From contig CANBNK010000025.1 of assembly GCA_947371015.1 (NCBI GenBank), forward strand, positions 1-51,411: 51,411 nucleotides of DNA, in the 5' to 3' direction. Of the stretch, positions 26,428 through 34,685 are shown one piece after another; positions within the stretch are counted from its first letter, which is position 1; the number at the start of each line of letters is the position of its first letter. The notes under the pieces were generated by a model. That model made no database searches, was not told the origin of the DNA, and was given only the letters and a program-made list of their open reading frames with translations. A program made the translations under genes and the position numbers. Source of the DNA: Acetobacteraceae bacterium. GTDB taxonomy: Bacteria; Pseudomonadota; Alphaproteobacteria; Acetobacterales; Acetobacteraceae.

Positions 26428-27406
26428 CCGCCGCGGGTTCGCAGCCGGGCTGCTGGCAGCGCCAGCATCCTGGTTCCTGGCAGCGCCAGCGCTGCGGGCG
26501 CAGCCGGCCTGGCCGACGCGGCCGCTGCGCTTCATCGTCAGCGCCCAGGTGGGCGGCGTCAGCGATATCTTCGTGCGGCTGCTGGAGCCCTGGCTGCGCG
26601 AGCAACTGGGCCAGGGGCTGTTCGTGGACCCGCGCCCGGGCGGCGGCGGGCTGATCGCGGCCGATGCGGCGATACGCGCCGCCGACGACCACAGCTTCAC
26701 CGTCAACCACATCGCCAGCCATGGCATCGGGCCGTCGCTGTATCGCAATCGCGGCGGGTTCGAGCCGCTGCGCGACATGCCTGGCGTGGCCAGGCTGGCG
26801 GCGGTGCCGAACGTGCTGCTGGTGCGGGCGGCGACGCCGGCGCATTCGCTGGCGGAGTTGGTGGCGCTGATCCGCGCCAATCCGGCCAAGGCCACCTACA
26901 GCTCGGCTGGCGCCGGCACCTCCTCGCACCTCGGCGGCGTGCTGCTGGGCCAACGCCTGGGGCTGGAGCTGACCCATGTGCCGTATCGGGGCACCGCGCC
27001 CAGCATGGCCGCCGTGCTGAATGGCGAGGTGCTGTTCAACCTCGACAACGCACCGGTCTCCCGCCCGCATGTGGAGGCCGGCACGTTGCGGGTGCTGGGC
27101 GTTTCCACCGCCGCGCGGGCGACGACCCTGCCTGACGTGCCGACCCTGCAGGAGCAGGGCGTGGCGGATTTCGACGTGGTCAGCTGGTATGGCGTGGCCG
27201 CGCCGGCCGCGACCTCGGCCGCCGTGGTGGCGCGGCTGGCGGCGGTGCTGCTGGCCGGCGTGGCGCAGCCGGAAGTGATGGCGCGGTTCCGCCAGGTGGG
27301 CGCGGAGCCCTGGCCGCTGGCGACCGCCGCCTACAACGCCTTCATGGCCGCCGAGGTGGCACGCTGGGCGCCGGTGGTCAGGGCTTCCGGTGCGACGGTG
27401 GATTGA
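26411..27406 (+). CDS. Bug/TctC-type receptor, second of a tandem pair
   Basis: A 331-residue paralogue of the preceding gene. It starts at a GTG inside the last codons of its neighbour (overlap 26411-26427); a TTG at 26420 is an alternative. The signal contains a twin-arginine-type SRRGFAAGLLAAP. Motifs copy the neighbour closely: VNHIASHGIGPSLYRN, YSSAGAGTSSHLGGV, HVPYRGTAPSMAAVLNGEVL, and both proteins end in GATVD. The ligand loop has VSAQVGGVSDI in place of the usual AGG. It is co-translated with its partner; no tctAB genes follow. Confidence 0.9.
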   Translation: MRPLISRRGFAAGLLAAPASWFLAAPALRAQPAWPTRPLRFIVSAQVGGVSDIFVRLLEPWLREQLGQGLFVDPRPGGGGLIAADAAIRAADDHSFTVNHIASHGIGPSLYRNRGGFEPLRDMPGVARLAAVPNVLLVRAATPAHSLAELVALIRANPAKATYSSAGAGTSSHLGGVLLGQRLGLELTHVPYRGTAPSMAAVLNGEVLFNLDNAPVSRPHVEAGTLRVLGVSTAARATTLPDVPTLQEQGVADFDVVSWYGVAAPAATSAAVVARLAAVLLAGVAQPEVMARFRQVGAEPWPLATAAYNAFMAAEVARWAPVVRASGATVD

Positions 27407-27571
27407 GGACAGGGGTTGGGGCGCAACTTTGCGCTGCGACGTGGCGGCCAGCCGGGCAGCTGGCGCCGAAGGCGGTCGCCAGAAACAGCGGCGCGGCGAT
27501 TCTGCCAGAAGTTGGCGGTGGCAGGTCGGGCTCGCCGCAACAGCGCCACTTTCCCTGGCTAGGCACCGCGT

Positions 27572-29233
27572 GTGGTCGCGCAAACATTCCGCCGTCTGGT
27601 ATTCTTCGCCCTGATGCTGGGGAGCTGTGGCCTGTTGCTCGGGCTTGCCTGGGCCACCTTGGCGCCGGGCGGGTTCACGCCCTGGGAAATGCTGATGCTC
27701 GGCTGCCTGCTGGTGGTGGCGCCGTGGAACGGCATCAGCCTGGCCAATGCGCTGCTGGGGCTCGGGCTGCTGCTCGGCCGGCGCGACCCGGCGGCGGCGG
27801 TGCTGCCGGCGCTGGCCGAGGCACGGCCGATGGTGCCGCAGCTGCGCACCGCCATTGCCCTGTGCGTCCGCAACGAGGACCTGTCCGGCGTGCTGCCGGC
27901 GATGGGCCGGCTGCTGGATGGGCTGGCACTGGCCGGGGCGGGGCCGTTCTTCTCGCTGTTCATCCTCTCGGACACGCAGGACGCCGCACTGGCGAAGCGC
28001 GAGGCGCTGGCCGTGGTGGCGTTTCGCGCCCGCCGGTCCGACGCCGTGCGCATCCACTATCGGCGGCGCGGGGCGAATACCGGCTTCAAGGCCGGCAACA
28101 TCATGGAGTTCCTGGACAACCACGCCGCCGGGCATGAGCTGATGCTGACGCTGGATGCCGACAGCGAGATGTCGGCCGCCGCGGTGCTGCGGCTGGTGCG
28201 CTGCATGGAGGTGGATTCCGGCCTGGCGCTGGTGCAGCAGCTGGCCGTGGGGCGGCCGGCGCGGGCGGCGTTTCCGCGGCTGTTCCAGTTCGGCATGCGC
28301 GCGGGGATGCGCGCCTGGGCCACTGGTCAGGCCTGGTGGCAGCAGGGCGAGGGGCCGTATTGGGGCCACAACGCCATCATCCGGATCGACCCGTTCCGCC
28401 GGCATTGCCGGCTGGCGCCGCTGCCCGATGGCCAGCCGATATTGAGCCACGACCAGGTGGAAGCGGTGCGGCTGCACGCCGCGGGCTGGAAGGTGATGTG
28501 CCTGCCGCTGGAGGATGGCAGCCTGGAAGCCAACCCGCCGGCACTCCCGGAGTATCTGGCGCGAGACCGGCGCTGGGGCGCGGGCAACATGCAGTACCTG
28601 GCACTGCTGCGGCTGCCGGGGATGACGGCGATGGGCCGCTGGCAGCTGGTGCAGGCGATACTGCTGTTCGCCGGTGCGCCGGCCTGGGTGCTGCTGCTGG
28701 CGCTGGCGGCGCTGAACGCCGCGCTGGGCGGCGAGGTGGAGATGGCGCTGCTGCCGGCGCTGCTGCTGTTCGGCTGGGCGGGGTACTATGCCTCCAAGCT
28801 GGTCGGCTATGCCGAAGTGCTGCTGCGGCCGGCGCGGGCGCGGCCCTATGGCGGCTGGTGGCGGTTCCTGTCCGGGGCGGTAGCGGAACTGCTGTTCACC
28901 ATGCTGTTCGAGCCGGTGTGCCTGTTCAACAAGGCGCTGTTCCTGGGCGCCCTGCCCTTCGGCCTGAAGCCCGGCTGGGCGCCGCAGAACCGCGCGGACC
29001 GCGGCGTGGCCTGGGCCGACGCGCTGCGGCTGTTGTGGCCGCATACGTTGTTCGGCCTGGCGGTGAGCGGGGCCTTCGCGGCGGTGTCGCCGGCAGCGCT
29101 GCTGTGGGCGCTGCCGTTCACGGCGGGGCTGGTGCTGGCGGTGCCGTTCTGCGTGATGACGGCGGCGCCGGGGTTCTCCGGCTGGCTGGCGCGCCGGGGT
29201 GTGGCGGCGACGCCGGAGGAGTTGGCGGGTTAA
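27572..29233 (+). CDS. opgH: Glucans biosynthesis glucosyltransferase OpgH (MdoH), short form
   Basis: A 553-residue family 2 membrane glucosyltransferase that makes the beta-1,2 backbone of periplasmic glucans. After two N-terminal membrane helices comes the GT-A domain with RTAIALCVRNED, RRRGANTGFKAGNIMEF, the DxD motif MLTLDADSEMSA, GHNAIIRI and the acceptor RDRRWGAGNMQYL (QxxRW-type), then several C-terminal helices. E. coli OpgH has about 850 residues; this version lacks most of the long N-terminal extension. It starts at a GTG in 27572. No opgG partner is adjacent. The TAA stop overlaps the opposing stop of the UdgX fusion (TTAA). Confidence 0.9.
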   Translation: MVAQTFRRLVFFALMLGSCGLLLGLAWATLAPGGFTPWEMLMLGCLLVVAPWNGISLANALLGLGLLLGRRDPAAAVLPALAEARPMVPQLRTAIALCVRNEDLSGVLPAMGRLLDGLALAGAGPFFSLFILSDTQDAALAKREALAVVAFRARRSDAVRIHYRRRGANTGFKAGNIMEFLDNHAAGHELMLTLDADSEMSAAAVLRLVRCMEVDSGLALVQQLAVGRPARAAFPRLFQFGMRAGMRAWATGQAWWQQGEGPYWGHNAIIRIDPFRRHCRLAPLPDGQPILSHDQVEAVRLHAAGWKVMCLPLEDGSLEANPPALPEYLARDRRWGAGNMQYLALLRLPGMTAMGRWQLVQAILLFAGAPAWVLLLALAALNAALGGEVEMALLPALLLFGWAGYYASKLVGYAEVLLRPARARPYGGWWRFLSGAVAELLFTMLFEPVCLFNKALFLGALPFGLKPGWAPQNRADRGVAWADALRLLWPHTLFGLAVSGAFAAVSPAALLWALPFTAGLVLAVPFCVMTAAPGFSGWLARRGVAATPEELAG

Positions 29234-30717
29234 GCCCGCGCGGCCGCCGCCGCCGCGCGCAGATCCGCCAGGAAGCGCTGGTATTCCGCCGCCTTGGCCG
29301 CGGCATCCGGCAGGCGCAGCAGGTAGCTCGGGTGGATGGTGGGGAAGACCGGCGGACCATCCGGCAGCGCCAGCACCTGGCCGCGCGCCTTGCCGACCGC
29401 GACCGCCTTGCCGGTCAGCGCCCGCAGCGCCGAAGCGCCGAGTGAGACCACCAGCTTCGGCCCGACGATCTCGATCTCCCGCCGGAGGAAGGGGCGGTAA
29501 TGCGCGATGTCGCCGGCATCCGGGCTCTGGTGGATGCGGCGGCGGCCGGTGGGGGTGTATTTGAAGTGCTTCACCGCGTTGGTGACGTAGGTCTCCGCGC
29601 GCGGAATGCCCACTTCCTCCAGCGCGCGATTGAACAGTCGGCCAGCGGGACCGACGAAGGGACGACCGGCGATATCTTCCTCGTCGCCCGGCTGCTCGCC
29701 GACGAACAGCAACCGGGCACCGATCGGGCCTTCGCCGAACACCGCCTGGGTGGACTGGGCGGCCCAGGCCAGGGTGTGGTCGGCCAGCACCTCGGCGCGC
29801 AGCGCGGCCAGGGCTGCGGTGGGGTCGCTCGGGGCCAGCAGGTCCATGGCCTTGGGAACGCCTGGCGGTGGGGTAAGATGCACATCCCGCTGGCGGCGCA
29901 GCGCCGGCGGGGTGGCGCCGCGGGCGACCATCTCGGCGGCGCGGGCCGGGGCTTCGGCGATCAGCCGGGCGATGTCGCGGGTCTCCGGCATGTTGCGCCA
30001 GTATTTCTTCGGCATCTCCGCGCGCATGGCGGCCGGCTTCAGCCGGGCGGGGTTGAAGATGCTGGCGTAGTAGGTGCGCCAGAGCTCCTCCACCGCATCC
30101 TCGCGCGGCACGTCGTGGCGGCTGCCGCCAGGGCCGAAGGTCAACGCCGTGCCGTTCCAGTGCGCGCTGGCCTCGGGCGTGATGATGGACCAGCGCAGGC
30201 TGGCGAAGCGGCGGACGAAGAAGTCGGCCTCGGCGTGCAGGATGTGATGGTCGGGTTCGAACCAGGCCAGGTAGTGCGGGCCGCCTTCCGCCTGGATGCA
30301 GCGGAAGCGGAGGAAGGCGTGCATCTTGTGCGCGTCTCGCCGCACCGACTTGGCCATGGCCTCCAGGCGGTTCACGTTCGGGTCGGCGTGGTCTTCCAAC
30401 AGGCCATGCGATCCGTGCGTCAGGCGCCACAGCACCTGGTACAGCAGGGCGAAGCGCTCGGGGTCGCGGTGGCGGATGGCGACCTCGGCCAGTGCCGGGA
30501 AGGCGCGCGGCACCGCGACCGGCGGTGCCTTGCTGGCGGGCGGGGGCGCGCCACCGAACAAGCCGGCGGCCGAGCCTGAAAACAGGCCGGCGGCTTCACC
30601 TGCCACGCGCCATTCAACCTTCTCGGGTGGCACCTCGGCGGCCAGCATGCGGCGGGCCTGGTCGCGCCAGGCGTCGAAGGCGGCAGGGCCGGGCAGCACG
30701 ACGCCGATGCTGGCCAT
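29230..30717 (-). CDS. DUF4130-UdgX fusion, uracil-DNA glycosylase family protein
   Basis: A 495-residue two-part protein. Residues 1-250 match the DUF4130 'probable DNA metabolism protein' family (TIGR03915), with LLYQVLWRLTHGSHGLLEDH and MHAFLRFRCIQAEGGPHYLAWFEPDHHI in pieces. Residues about 285-495 are UDG superfamily of the UdgX type: LLFVGEQPGDEEDIAGRPFV (water-activating loop), NAVKHFKYTPTG, the diagnostic RRRIHQSP loop and a terminal IHPSYLLR. UdgX removes uracil and becomes covalently linked through the RIHQ histidine. The ATG at 30717 is preceded by an in-frame TTG at 30720. It follows the radical-SAM gene by 28 bp in an operon with a LexA-type promoter. Confidence 0.92.
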   Translation of the reverse strand: MASIGVVLPGPAAFDAWRDQARRMLAAEVPPEKVEWRVAGEAAGLFSGSAAGLFGGAPPPASKAPPVAVPRAFPALAEVAIRHRDPERFALLYQVLWRLTHGSHGLLEDHADPNVNRLEAMAKSVRRDAHKMHAFLRFRCIQAEGGPHYLAWFEPDHHILHAEADFFVRRFASLRWSIITPEASAHWNGTALTFGPGGSRHDVPREDAVEELWRTYYASIFNPARLKPAAMRAEMPKKYWRNMPETRDIARLIAEAPARAAEMVARGATPPALRRQRDVHLTPPPGVPKAMDLLAPSDPTAALAALRAEVLADHTLAWAAQSTQAVFGEGPIGARLLFVGEQPGDEEDIAGRPFVGPAGRLFNRALEEVGIPRAETYVTNAVKHFKYTPTGRRRIHQSPDAGDIAHYRPFLRREIEIVGPKLVVSLGASALRALTGKAVAVGKARGQVLALPDGPPVFPTIHPSYLLRLPDAAAKAAEYQRFLADLRAAAAAARA

Positions 30718-30745
30718 CAAGGTTTGGCCATCAAAGTTTTGGTCA

Positions 30746-32002
30746 TCAGAACAGCGCCAACTGTTGCGGCCGCGCAGCGGCAGTGAAGGCGGTGCGGGCG
30801 ACCAGGCGCTGGCGCAAATCGGCGCTGTCCAGCAGGCGCGCGGCGGGGCGATGGTCGGCCGCGAGCAGGAAGGGCCGCACCTTTGCGAGTGGCACCCGCA
30901 GCCGGGCCAGGTCCTCCAGCCGCAGCGCGCGGTGGCGGCGGGCGGCGAGGATGCGCTCCACCGTCTTGGCGCCCAGGCCGGGCACGCGCAGCAGGCGTTC
31001 GCGCGGGGCCAGGTTGACGTCCAGCGGGAAGTCGCCGCGATGCTGCAACGCCCAGGCCAGCTTGGGGTCCACCTCCAGGTCCAGCATGCCGGCGGTGCCG
31101 CCGCTCATGATCTCGTCGGAGGTGAACCCATAAAAACGCAGCAGCCAGTCGGCCTGGTACAGCCGGTGTTCGCGCACTAGCGGCGGCGGTTGCGGCGGCA
31201 GCAGGCGAGAGGCGTCCGGGATGGGCGAATAGGCCGAGTAATAGACCCGTCGCAGCCCGTAGCTGGCGTAGAGGCCGGTGGAGGTGCCGAGCACCGTGGC
31301 GTCGGTCGCGTCATCGGCGCCGACGATCATCTGCGTGGACTGGCCGCGGGCGAAGGGCGGCGGCGTGGCGCGTTGCGCGGTGCGACGGTCCTCGGCATGG
31401 GCTTCGATGCGTTCGCGCAGTTGGCCCATGCTGCGGCGAATGCCGGTGAAGTTCTTCTCCGGCGCCAGGCTTTCCAGGCTGCTGCGCTGCGGCAGCTCGA
31501 TGTTGATCGAGAGGCGATCGGCCAGGCGGCCGGCTTCCTCCAACAGTTCCGGCGATGCATCGGGGATGGTCTTCAGGTGGATGTAGCCCCGAAAACCGTG
31601 GGTCTCCCGCAGCTCGCGCGCCACGCGGACGATCTGTTCCATGGTGTAGTCCGGGCTGCGGATGATGCCCGACGAGAGGAACACCCCCTCGATGGCGTTG
31701 TGCCGGTAGAAGTCCAGCGCCAGCTGCACCAGTTCCTGCACCGTGAAGCGGGCGCGTGGCACGTTGCTGCTGGCGCGGTTGATGCAGTAGGCGCACTCGA
31801 ACACGCACGCATTGGTCAGCAGCACCTTGAGCAGGGAGATGCAGCGGCCATCTGGCGCATAGGCATGGCAGATGCCCATGCCGGGCGAGGTGCTGCCGAG
31901 GCCACCCTTCCTGCTGTCCCGGCTATCGGCGCCGGAGGAGGCGCAGGAAGCGTCGTATTTGGCGGCGTCGGCGAGGATGGCGAGCTTCTGCTGGAGGTCC
32001 AT
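30746..32002 (-). CDS. Putative DNA modification/repair radical SAM protein (TIGR03916, UDG-linked)
   Basis: A 418-residue radical-SAM enzyme. The cluster motif CxxxCxxC reads CVFECAYC within NACVFECAYCINRASSN, preceded by KYDASCASSG and GICHAYAPDGRCISLLKVLL, the diagnostic N-terminus of the 'rSAM link UDG' family. The C-terminus has a helix-hairpin-helix-like RVPGLGAKTVERILAARR, as in DNA-binding repair proteins. The reaction is unknown. The ATG at 32002 begins MDLQQKLAILADAAKYDASC as in the family; an upstream GTG at 32029 lies inside the LexA box and is rejected. First gene of the repair pair with the DUF4130-UdgX fusion. Confidence 0.92.
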   Translation of the reverse strand: MDLQQKLAILADAAKYDASCASSGADSRDSRKGGLGSTSPGMGICHAYAPDGRCISLLKVLLTNACVFECAYCINRASSNVPRARFTVQELVQLALDFYRHNAIEGVFLSSGIIRSPDYTMEQIVRVARELRETHGFRGYIHLKTIPDASPELLEEAGRLADRLSINIELPQRSSLESLAPEKNFTGIRRSMGQLRERIEAHAEDRRTAQRATPPPFARGQSTQMIVGADDATDATVLGTSTGLYASYGLRRVYYSAYSPIPDASRLLPPQPPPLVREHRLYQADWLLRFYGFTSDEIMSGGTAGMLDLEVDPKLAWALQHRGDFPLDVNLAPRERLLRVPGLGAKTVERILAARRHRALRLEDLARLRVPLAKVRPFLLAADHRPAARLLDSADLRQRLVARTAFTAAARPQQLALF

Positions 32003-32023
32003 GCGGGCGGTACTTTCGAGGCA

Positions 32024-32038
32024 GTTCACTATATGTTC
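32024..32038 (-). promoter_or_regulatory. LexA (SOS) box, GTTC-N7-GTTC type
   Basis: On minus the site reads GAACATATAGTGAAC; on plus it is GTTC (32024-32027), seven bases, GTTC (32035-32038), exactly the alphaproteobacterial LexA half-site spacing. It is 22 bp upstream of the radical-SAM ATG and about 107 bp upstream of the divergent ftsK ATG. The -10 hexamer of the repair promoter sits within the seven-base spacer. Confidence 0.8.
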
Positions 32039-32057
32039 TCAACCCCGCAACCATCAA
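32028..32057 (-). promoter_or_regulatory. Sigma-70-type promoter of the repair operon
   Basis: On minus, TTGATG (32057-32052) and TATAGT (32033-32028) are separated by 18 bp, giving a predicted start near 32021 and a leader of about 20 nt before the ATG at 32002. The -10 box lies between the two LexA half-sites, so bound LexA would occlude it. Confidence 0.65.
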
Positions 32058-32144
32058 GCCTGCGCGGTGGGATTGATTCAGCGCTGCCGTTACAGACGTT
32101 TCCCGTGTATTCTTCAGCCCGCCTGGGAAGATCGGTTCGCCGCC

Positions 32145-34613
32145 ATGTCCTCTACCTCTGAACGCACCATCGCCGGGGTCCGGCGGTTCGCCTCGCCGGC
32201 GGTGAAGGCGGCGCTGTGGCGCCGACTGGCGGAATTCGCCGGCCTGGTCTGTGCGTTGGCCGGGCTGGCGCTGCTGCTGGCGCTGCTGAGCCACGACCCG
32301 GCGGACCCCTCCCTCTCCACCGCCACCGGCCGGGTGCCGGCCAATGTGGTGGGCCAGGCGGGGGCGAGTGCGTCCGACCTGCTGCTGCAGGGCTTCGGCT
32401 ATGCCGGCGGCCTGCCGGTGCTGGCGCTGCTGGCCTGGGCGTTCCGGCTGGGGGCGCATCGGGGCCTGGGGCTGTTTCCGGCACGCCTGGCGGCGCTGCT
32501 GGCGGCACTGCCAGCGCTGGCGGCAACGATCTCGCTGCTGCCGCTGCCCAAGGCGCAGCCGGTACTGGCCGGGCCGGGCGGCGCGGTGGGGCCGGTGCTG
32601 GCGGACTTCGTCAGCCGCGGCGCGGAGACGATCTTCGGCAGCTTCGGGTTGGGGCTGGCCTATGCGCTGCTGGCGCTGACGGCGTTCTGCCTGTCGATCG
32701 CGGCCTTCGGGCTGTCCCCGGCGGAATGGCTGGGGCTGGGGCGCTTCACCCGGCGCGGCGCGGTGGGCGTGGCGCGCGTCGGCAGCCAGGGCGTGCTGCG
32801 CGGCACCCGGCTGTTGCAGCAGGGCCAGCGGCTGGGACTTTTCGCCCGGCTGGGCAACCTGCTGCGCCGGCCGGAACGCCAGCAGCTGCCGGGCGCCGAC
32901 CTGACCACCGTGCTGGAGGCGGCCGAGCACAAGGCCAGCGCCGGCACCCGGCGCCGGGTGGCGCCGCCGGAGCCGACGCCGGAGCCGGAGCCGCCGCGCA
33001 AGACCGCCCGGGTGGTCGAGGCAGTGCGCCCGGGCAAGCGGCCGGAGACGCGCCAGCCTGAATTGCCGCTGGCCGGTACCGGGCCGTTCCGCCTGCCGCC
33101 GCTGGAGTTGCTGGCGCCGGCACCGATCCGCCGCGCCGGGCGGCCTTCCGACGAAGCCTTGCAGGCCAATGCCCGGCTGCTGGAGCAGGTGCTGGAGGAT
33201 TACGGCGTGCGCGGCCATATCGGCGACGTGCGCCCCGGCCCGGTGGTGACGCTGTATGAGCTGGAGCCGGCGCCGGGCACCAAGTCGTCCCGCGTCATAG
33301 GGCTGGCGGATGACATCGCCCGCAGCATGTCCGTGCTGGCGGTGCGTATCGCCACCGTGCCCGGGCGGAACGTGATCGGCATCGAGATGCCGAATGCGAA
33401 CCGGGAGACGGTGTTCCTCTCGGAGATGTTCAGCGGCGAGGAATGGGCCAAGAACTCCGGCAAGCTGCCGCTGGCGCTGGGCAAGGATATCGGCGGCGCC
33501 CCGGTCATCGCTGATTTGGCGCGGATGCCGCATCTGCTGATCGCCGGCACCACCGGCTCGGGCAAGTCGGTCGCCATCAACACCATGATCCTCTCGCTGC
33601 TGTATCGCTTCAGCCCGGAGGAATGCCGCTTCATCATGATCGACCCGAAGATGCTGGAATTGTCGGTCTATGACCGCATTCCGCATCTGCTGGCGCCGGT
33701 GGTGACGGAGGCGCCTAAGGCGATCGGCGCGCTGAAGTGGACCGTGCGCGAGATGGAGAAGCGCTACCGCGCGATGTCCAACATCGGCGTGCGCAATATC
33801 GGCGGCTACAACGAGAAGGTGGCCGCCGCGCGCGGCCGTGGCGAGGTGCTGACGCGCCGCGTGCAGACCGGGTTTGATCCCGAGACCGGCAAGCCGGTGT
33901 TCGAGGAGTTGCCGCTGGCGCTGGAGCCCTTGCCGATGATCGTGGTCGTCATCGACGAGATGGCCGACCTGATGATCGTCGCCGGCAAGGAGATCGAGGC
34001 CGCGGTGCAGCGCCTGGCGCAGATGGCGCGCGCCGCCGGCATCCACGTCATCATGGCGACGCAGCGGCCTTCGGTGGATGTCATCACCGGCGTCATCAAG
34101 GCGAACTTCCCGACGCGGATCAGCTTCTCGGTGACGTCGAAGATCGACAGCCGCACCATTCTGGGCGAGCAGGGCGCCGAACAGCTGCTGGGTCAGGGCG
34201 ACATGCTGCACATGGCCGGTGGCGGCCGCGTGGCCCGCGTGCACGGGCCGTTTGTGAGCGATATCGAGGTGGAGCGCATCGTCGAGCATCTGCGGGAGCA
34301 GGGCGAGCCGGCCTATGTCGAGGAAGTCACCGAGGCGGTGGAAGATGCCGAGGGCGGCGATGGCGGCGGGCTTTCCATGTCCGGCATCGCCGGCGCCAGC
34401 GACGCCGACAAGAGCCTGTTCGACAAGGCGGTGGACGTGGTCAGCCGCGAGGGCAAGGCGACCACCAGCTTCCTGCAACGCCAGCTGCGCATCGGCTACA
34501 ACCGCGCCGCCGATCTGATCGAGCAGATGGAGAAGGAAGGCATCGTCGGGCCGGCCAACCATGTCGGCAAGCGCGAAGTGCTGACGCGGCGGACCAGCGA
34601 CGACGAGGATTGA
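32145..34613 (+). CDS. ftsK: DNA translocase FtsK
   Basis: An 822-residue chromosome-segregation motor. The N-terminus has four or so membrane helices (about residues 25-195), followed by a Pro/Arg-rich linker (270-340) shorter than that of E. coli. The motor has LPLALGKDIGGAPVIADLA, Walker A AGTTGSGKSVAIN, IMIDPKMLELSVYD, Walker B IVVVIDEMADLMI and MATQRPSVDVITGVIKANFP. The C-terminal gamma winged helix (KAVDVVSREGKATTSFLQRQ...GYNRAADLIEQME) recognises KOPS sites and XerD. The ATG at 32145 begins MSSTSERTIAGVRRFASPAV; a frame open from 31872 overlaps the divergent gene and is rejected. It shares a 142-bp divergent region with the SOS-type promoter. Confidence 0.97.
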   Translation: MSSTSERTIAGVRRFASPAVKAALWRRLAEFAGLVCALAGLALLLALLSHDPADPSLSTATGRVPANVVGQAGASASDLLLQGFGYAGGLPVLALLAWAFRLGAHRGLGLFPARLAALLAALPALAATISLLPLPKAQPVLAGPGGAVGPVLADFVSRGAETIFGSFGLGLAYALLALTAFCLSIAAFGLSPAEWLGLGRFTRRGAVGVARVGSQGVLRGTRLLQQGQRLGLFARLGNLLRRPERQQLPGADLTTVLEAAEHKASAGTRRRVAPPEPTPEPEPPRKTARVVEAVRPGKRPETRQPELPLAGTGPFRLPPLELLAPAPIRRAGRPSDEALQANARLLEQVLEDYGVRGHIGDVRPGPVVTLYELEPAPGTKSSRVIGLADDIARSMSVLAVRIATVPGRNVIGIEMPNANRETVFLSEMFSGEEWAKNSGKLPLALGKDIGGAPVIADLARMPHLLIAGTTGSGKSVAINTMILSLLYRFSPEECRFIMIDPKMLELSVYDRIPHLLAPVVTEAPKAIGALKWTVREMEKRYRAMSNIGVRNIGGYNEKVAAARGRGEVLTRRVQTGFDPETGKPVFEELPLALEPLPMIVVVIDEMADLMIVAGKEIEAAVQRLAQMARAAGIHVIMATQRPSVDVITGVIKANFPTRISFSVTSKIDSRTILGEQGAEQLLGQGDMLHMAGGGRVARVHGPFVSDIEVERIVEHLREQGEPAYVEEVTEAVEDAEGGDGGGLSMSGIAGASDADKSLFDKAVDVVSREGKATTSFLQRQLRIGYNRAADLIEQMEKEGIVGPANHVGKREVLTRRTSDDED

Positions 34614-34685
34614 TCCCTGGCGCGCGCCGGGTCGGCCTCCGGGCGCGGGATCCTGGCGGGGCGAGCCAACCGCGCAACGCCGGCG

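Noticed and set aside
26363-30430. A 1355-codon open frame on minus
   Set aside because: It is antisense to two Bug genes and opgH and part of the UdgX fusion; composition is Arg/Gln/His-rich with no domain, typical of high-GC shadow frames.
32003-32029. GTG at 32029 as the start of the radical-SAM gene
   Set aside because: It overlaps the LexA box and -10 hexamer, and the family begins at the MDLQQKL methionine (32002).
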